Part shown: in pieces, positions 31,779 through 33,084 of the stretch | How the letters are laid out: each line of letters opens with the position of its first letter | How positions within the stretch are numbered: position 1 is the stretch's first letter | DNA from: Abditibacteriota bacterium | Lineage (GTDB): Bacteria; Armatimonadota; UBA5829 | Reading direction: 5' to 3' | Assembly: GCA_017552965.1 (NCBI GenBank) | Contig: JAFZNQ010000087.1 | Coordinates: 1-33,084, forward strand | DNA: 33,084 nucleotides | Translations under genes and position numbers: made by a program | Notes under the pieces: generated by a model | Database searches by the model: none | What the model was told of the DNA's origin: nothing | What the model saw: only the letters and a program-made list of their open reading frames with translations

Positions 31779-32972
31779 ATGTCAAGAAAAGTCATTATTG
31801 TGTATTCGGGCGGATTGGACACGTCGGTGTGCATTCCCATGATGAGAGAGGATTACGGCTTTGACGAGATAGTCACCGTCACCGTAAACGTGGGCCTGCC
31901 CGCCGAAGAGATCAAGCAGGCTGAGGACAAGGCCATAGCCATGGGCTGCAAGCACTACACCAAGGATTGTGTGGACGAGTTTGCCAAGGATTACATCTTC
32001 AAGGCCATCAAGGCCAACGGCGATTATCAGGGCTATCCCCTGTCCACCTCCATCGCCAGACCCCTGGTGTCCCAAAAGGCCGCCGAAGTGGCCGAGATCG
32101 AGGGCGGCGAAGCCTTTTGCCACGGCTGCACCGGCAAGGGCAACGACCAGTTTCGCATCGAGTTTGGCCTGAGGGCCCTGCAGCCCGACATGAAGATCAT
32201 CGCCCCCATGAGAGAGCATACCTGGACCCGCTCCGCCGAGATCGAGTATGCCAGGGAGCGCAATATACCCATCACCGTGTCCGCCGAGAAGATATGGTCC
32301 ATCGACGAGAACCTGTGGGGACGCTCCATCGAGGGCGGCAAGCTGGAGGACCCCTATTACGCTCCTCCCGAAGAGATATTCAAGTGGACCAAGTCCATCG
32401 CCGACGCCAAGAGCGATCCCACCGAAGTGGTGGTCACCTTTGAGAAGGGCGAGCCCGTGGCCATCGACGGCGTGAAGCTGGACCCCGTCAGCCTGGTGAA
32501 AAAGGCTCACCAAATCGCCGGCGACAACGGCGTGGGCCGCATCGACATGATGGAAGACCGCATCCTGGGCCTCAAGGTGAGAGAAAACTACGAGTGCCCT
32601 GCCGCCAAGCTCTTGATCCCCGCCCACAAGGCCCTGGAAGAGCTGGTGCTGACCAAGGAAGAGCGGGAATTCAAGAACGTGGTGGATATGAAGTGGAGCC
32701 GCCTGACCTACGACGGTCTGTGGTGGGATCCCTTCAAGGAAGACCTGGAGAGCTTTATCGACAAGACCCAGCAGAGAGTCACCGGCGACGTGCGGGTGCG
32801 CCTCTTCAAGGGCAGCCTGCAGGTCATCGGCCGCCGGAGCCCCTTCGCTCTCTACAACGAAGACCTGGCCTCCTTTGACTCCAAGACCTGGGATCAGAAC
32901 GAAGCCACCGGCATCGTGAAGAACCACGGCATGCAGTCCATCATGTACCGCAAGGTAATGCAGGGCAAATAA
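31779..32972 (+). CDS. argG: Argininosuccinate synthase
   Basis: The 397-residue enzyme joins citrulline and aspartate with ATP to form argininosuccinate. The PP-loop YSGGLDTSVCI (about 9-19) binds ATP. YPLSTSIARPL, the GCTGKGNDQFRIE citrulline/aspartate loop and SIDENLWGRSIEGG are all canonical. AAGGAG precedes ATG 31779 and the stop is followed by a strong terminator. argH is not in the window. Confidence 0.96.
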   Translation: MSRKVIIVYSGGLDTSVCIPMMREDYGFDEIVTVTVNVGLPAEEIKQAEDKAIAMGCKHYTKDCVDEFAKDYIFKAIKANGDYQGYPLSTSIARPLVSQKAAEVAEIEGGEAFCHGCTGKGNDQFRIEFGLRALQPDMKIIAPMREHTWTRSAEIEYARERNIPITVSAEKIWSIDENLWGRSIEGGKLEDPYYAPPEEIFKWTKSIADAKSDPTEVVVTFEKGEPVAIDGVKLDPVSLVKKAHQIAGDNGVGRIDMMEDRILGLKVRENYECPAAKLLIPAHKALEELVLTKEEREFKNVVDMKWSRLTYDGLWWDPFKEDLESFIDKTQQRVTGDVRVRLFKGSLQVIGRRSPFALYNEDLASFDSKTWDQNEATGIVKNHGMQSIMYRKVMQGK

Positions 32973-32987
32973 GACGCGAAAAGAGAG

Positions 32988-33015
32988 AAAGACGGCTCCC
33001 TCGGGAGCCGTCTTT
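32988..33015 (+). terminator. Terminator of argF-argG
   Basis: A 12-bp perfect stem (AAAGACGGCTCC 32988-32999 with 33004-33015) has loop CTCG. It starts 16 bases past the argG stop and ends in TTT. Confidence 0.88.
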
Positions 33016-33026
33016 GCCTTATATGG

Positions 33027-33084
33027 CGTCATCCCCTGCACCCGGCCCCTTTCGCGGGCGCTGCCGCGCCCGCGAAAGGGATGA
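33027..33084 (-). repeat. Intergenic stem-loop repeat, copy E (cut by window end)
   Basis: Read on the minus strand it shows a perfect core hairpin (CTTTCGCGGGCGC/GCGCCCGCGAAAG) and ends GGGGATGACG, like the right arm of the other copies. The left arm lies beyond the window. Assignment to the family is tentative. Confidence 0.45.

Noticed and set aside
31782-33041. Minus-strand 419-codon open frame opposite argG
   Set aside because: argG is certain from its motifs. The antisense frame begins beyond the argG terminator and has no recognisable content.
1-33084. Prophage, insertion sequence or integrative element
   Set aside because: No transposase, integrase, phage structural gene or terminal repeat pair was seen. 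The tRNA-Gln has no duplicated 3' end nearby to suggest an attachment site.

Overview
The window (about 60% G+C by eye) looks like chromosomal DNA of a saccharolytic anaerobic bacterium. It has sigma70-type promoters (TTGACA-17-TATAAT), A/G-rich ribosome binding sites, frequent TTG starts, many signal peptides, several glycoside-hydrolase-like proteins and a BspA-type leucine-rich repeat protein. No ribosomal RNA or universal marker is present. The mix of DUF6259-like proteins, LamG and BspA repeats would fit a host-associated Armatimonadota/Abditibacteriota or Lentisphaerota lineage, but that placement is inference. I see no phage, integrase, transposase or CRISPR array.

Left part (1-7.5 kb): the 3' end of an unrecognised gene, a terminator, then three minus-strand genes. 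These are a 636-residue BspA/LRR_5 protein without a signal peptide, and two tandem near-identical copies of a DUF6259-like glycosidase. The copies share an extended -10 promoter and a TGAC/GTCA dyad. Both appear built to start at TTG with a signal peptide, but in the left copy that peptide is broken by one base in a T run.

Middle part (7.6-18.9 kb): two plus-strand operons. The first has a secreted GH42/GH14-like glycosidase, a zinc medium-chain dehydrogenase and a Gfo/Idh/MocA oxidoreductase, which suggests glycan cleavage followed by sugar oxidation. The second has a 1249-residue secreted multidomain glycosidase, an EamA-type transporter and a secreted protein ending in a LamG-like domain.

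A compact minus-strand cobalamin operon (24.25-18.87 kb) follows: substrate-binding lipoprotein, FecCD permease, ATPase, CobT, CobU, CobS and a second short CobU-like protein. It is a salvage and nucleotide-loop assembly set with overlapping or near-abutting genes, and its leader is too short for a B12 riboswitch.

Right part (24.4-33.1 kb): a secreted predicted alpha-barrel protein is followed at 11 bases by a solitary RecB-type helicase-nuclease. Then come an 84-residue orphan gene with its own consensus promoter and terminator, a minus-strand tRNA-Gln(UUG), and argF-argG. A family of imperfect stem-loop repeats with conserved arms and variable cores occupies several of the intergenic regions.
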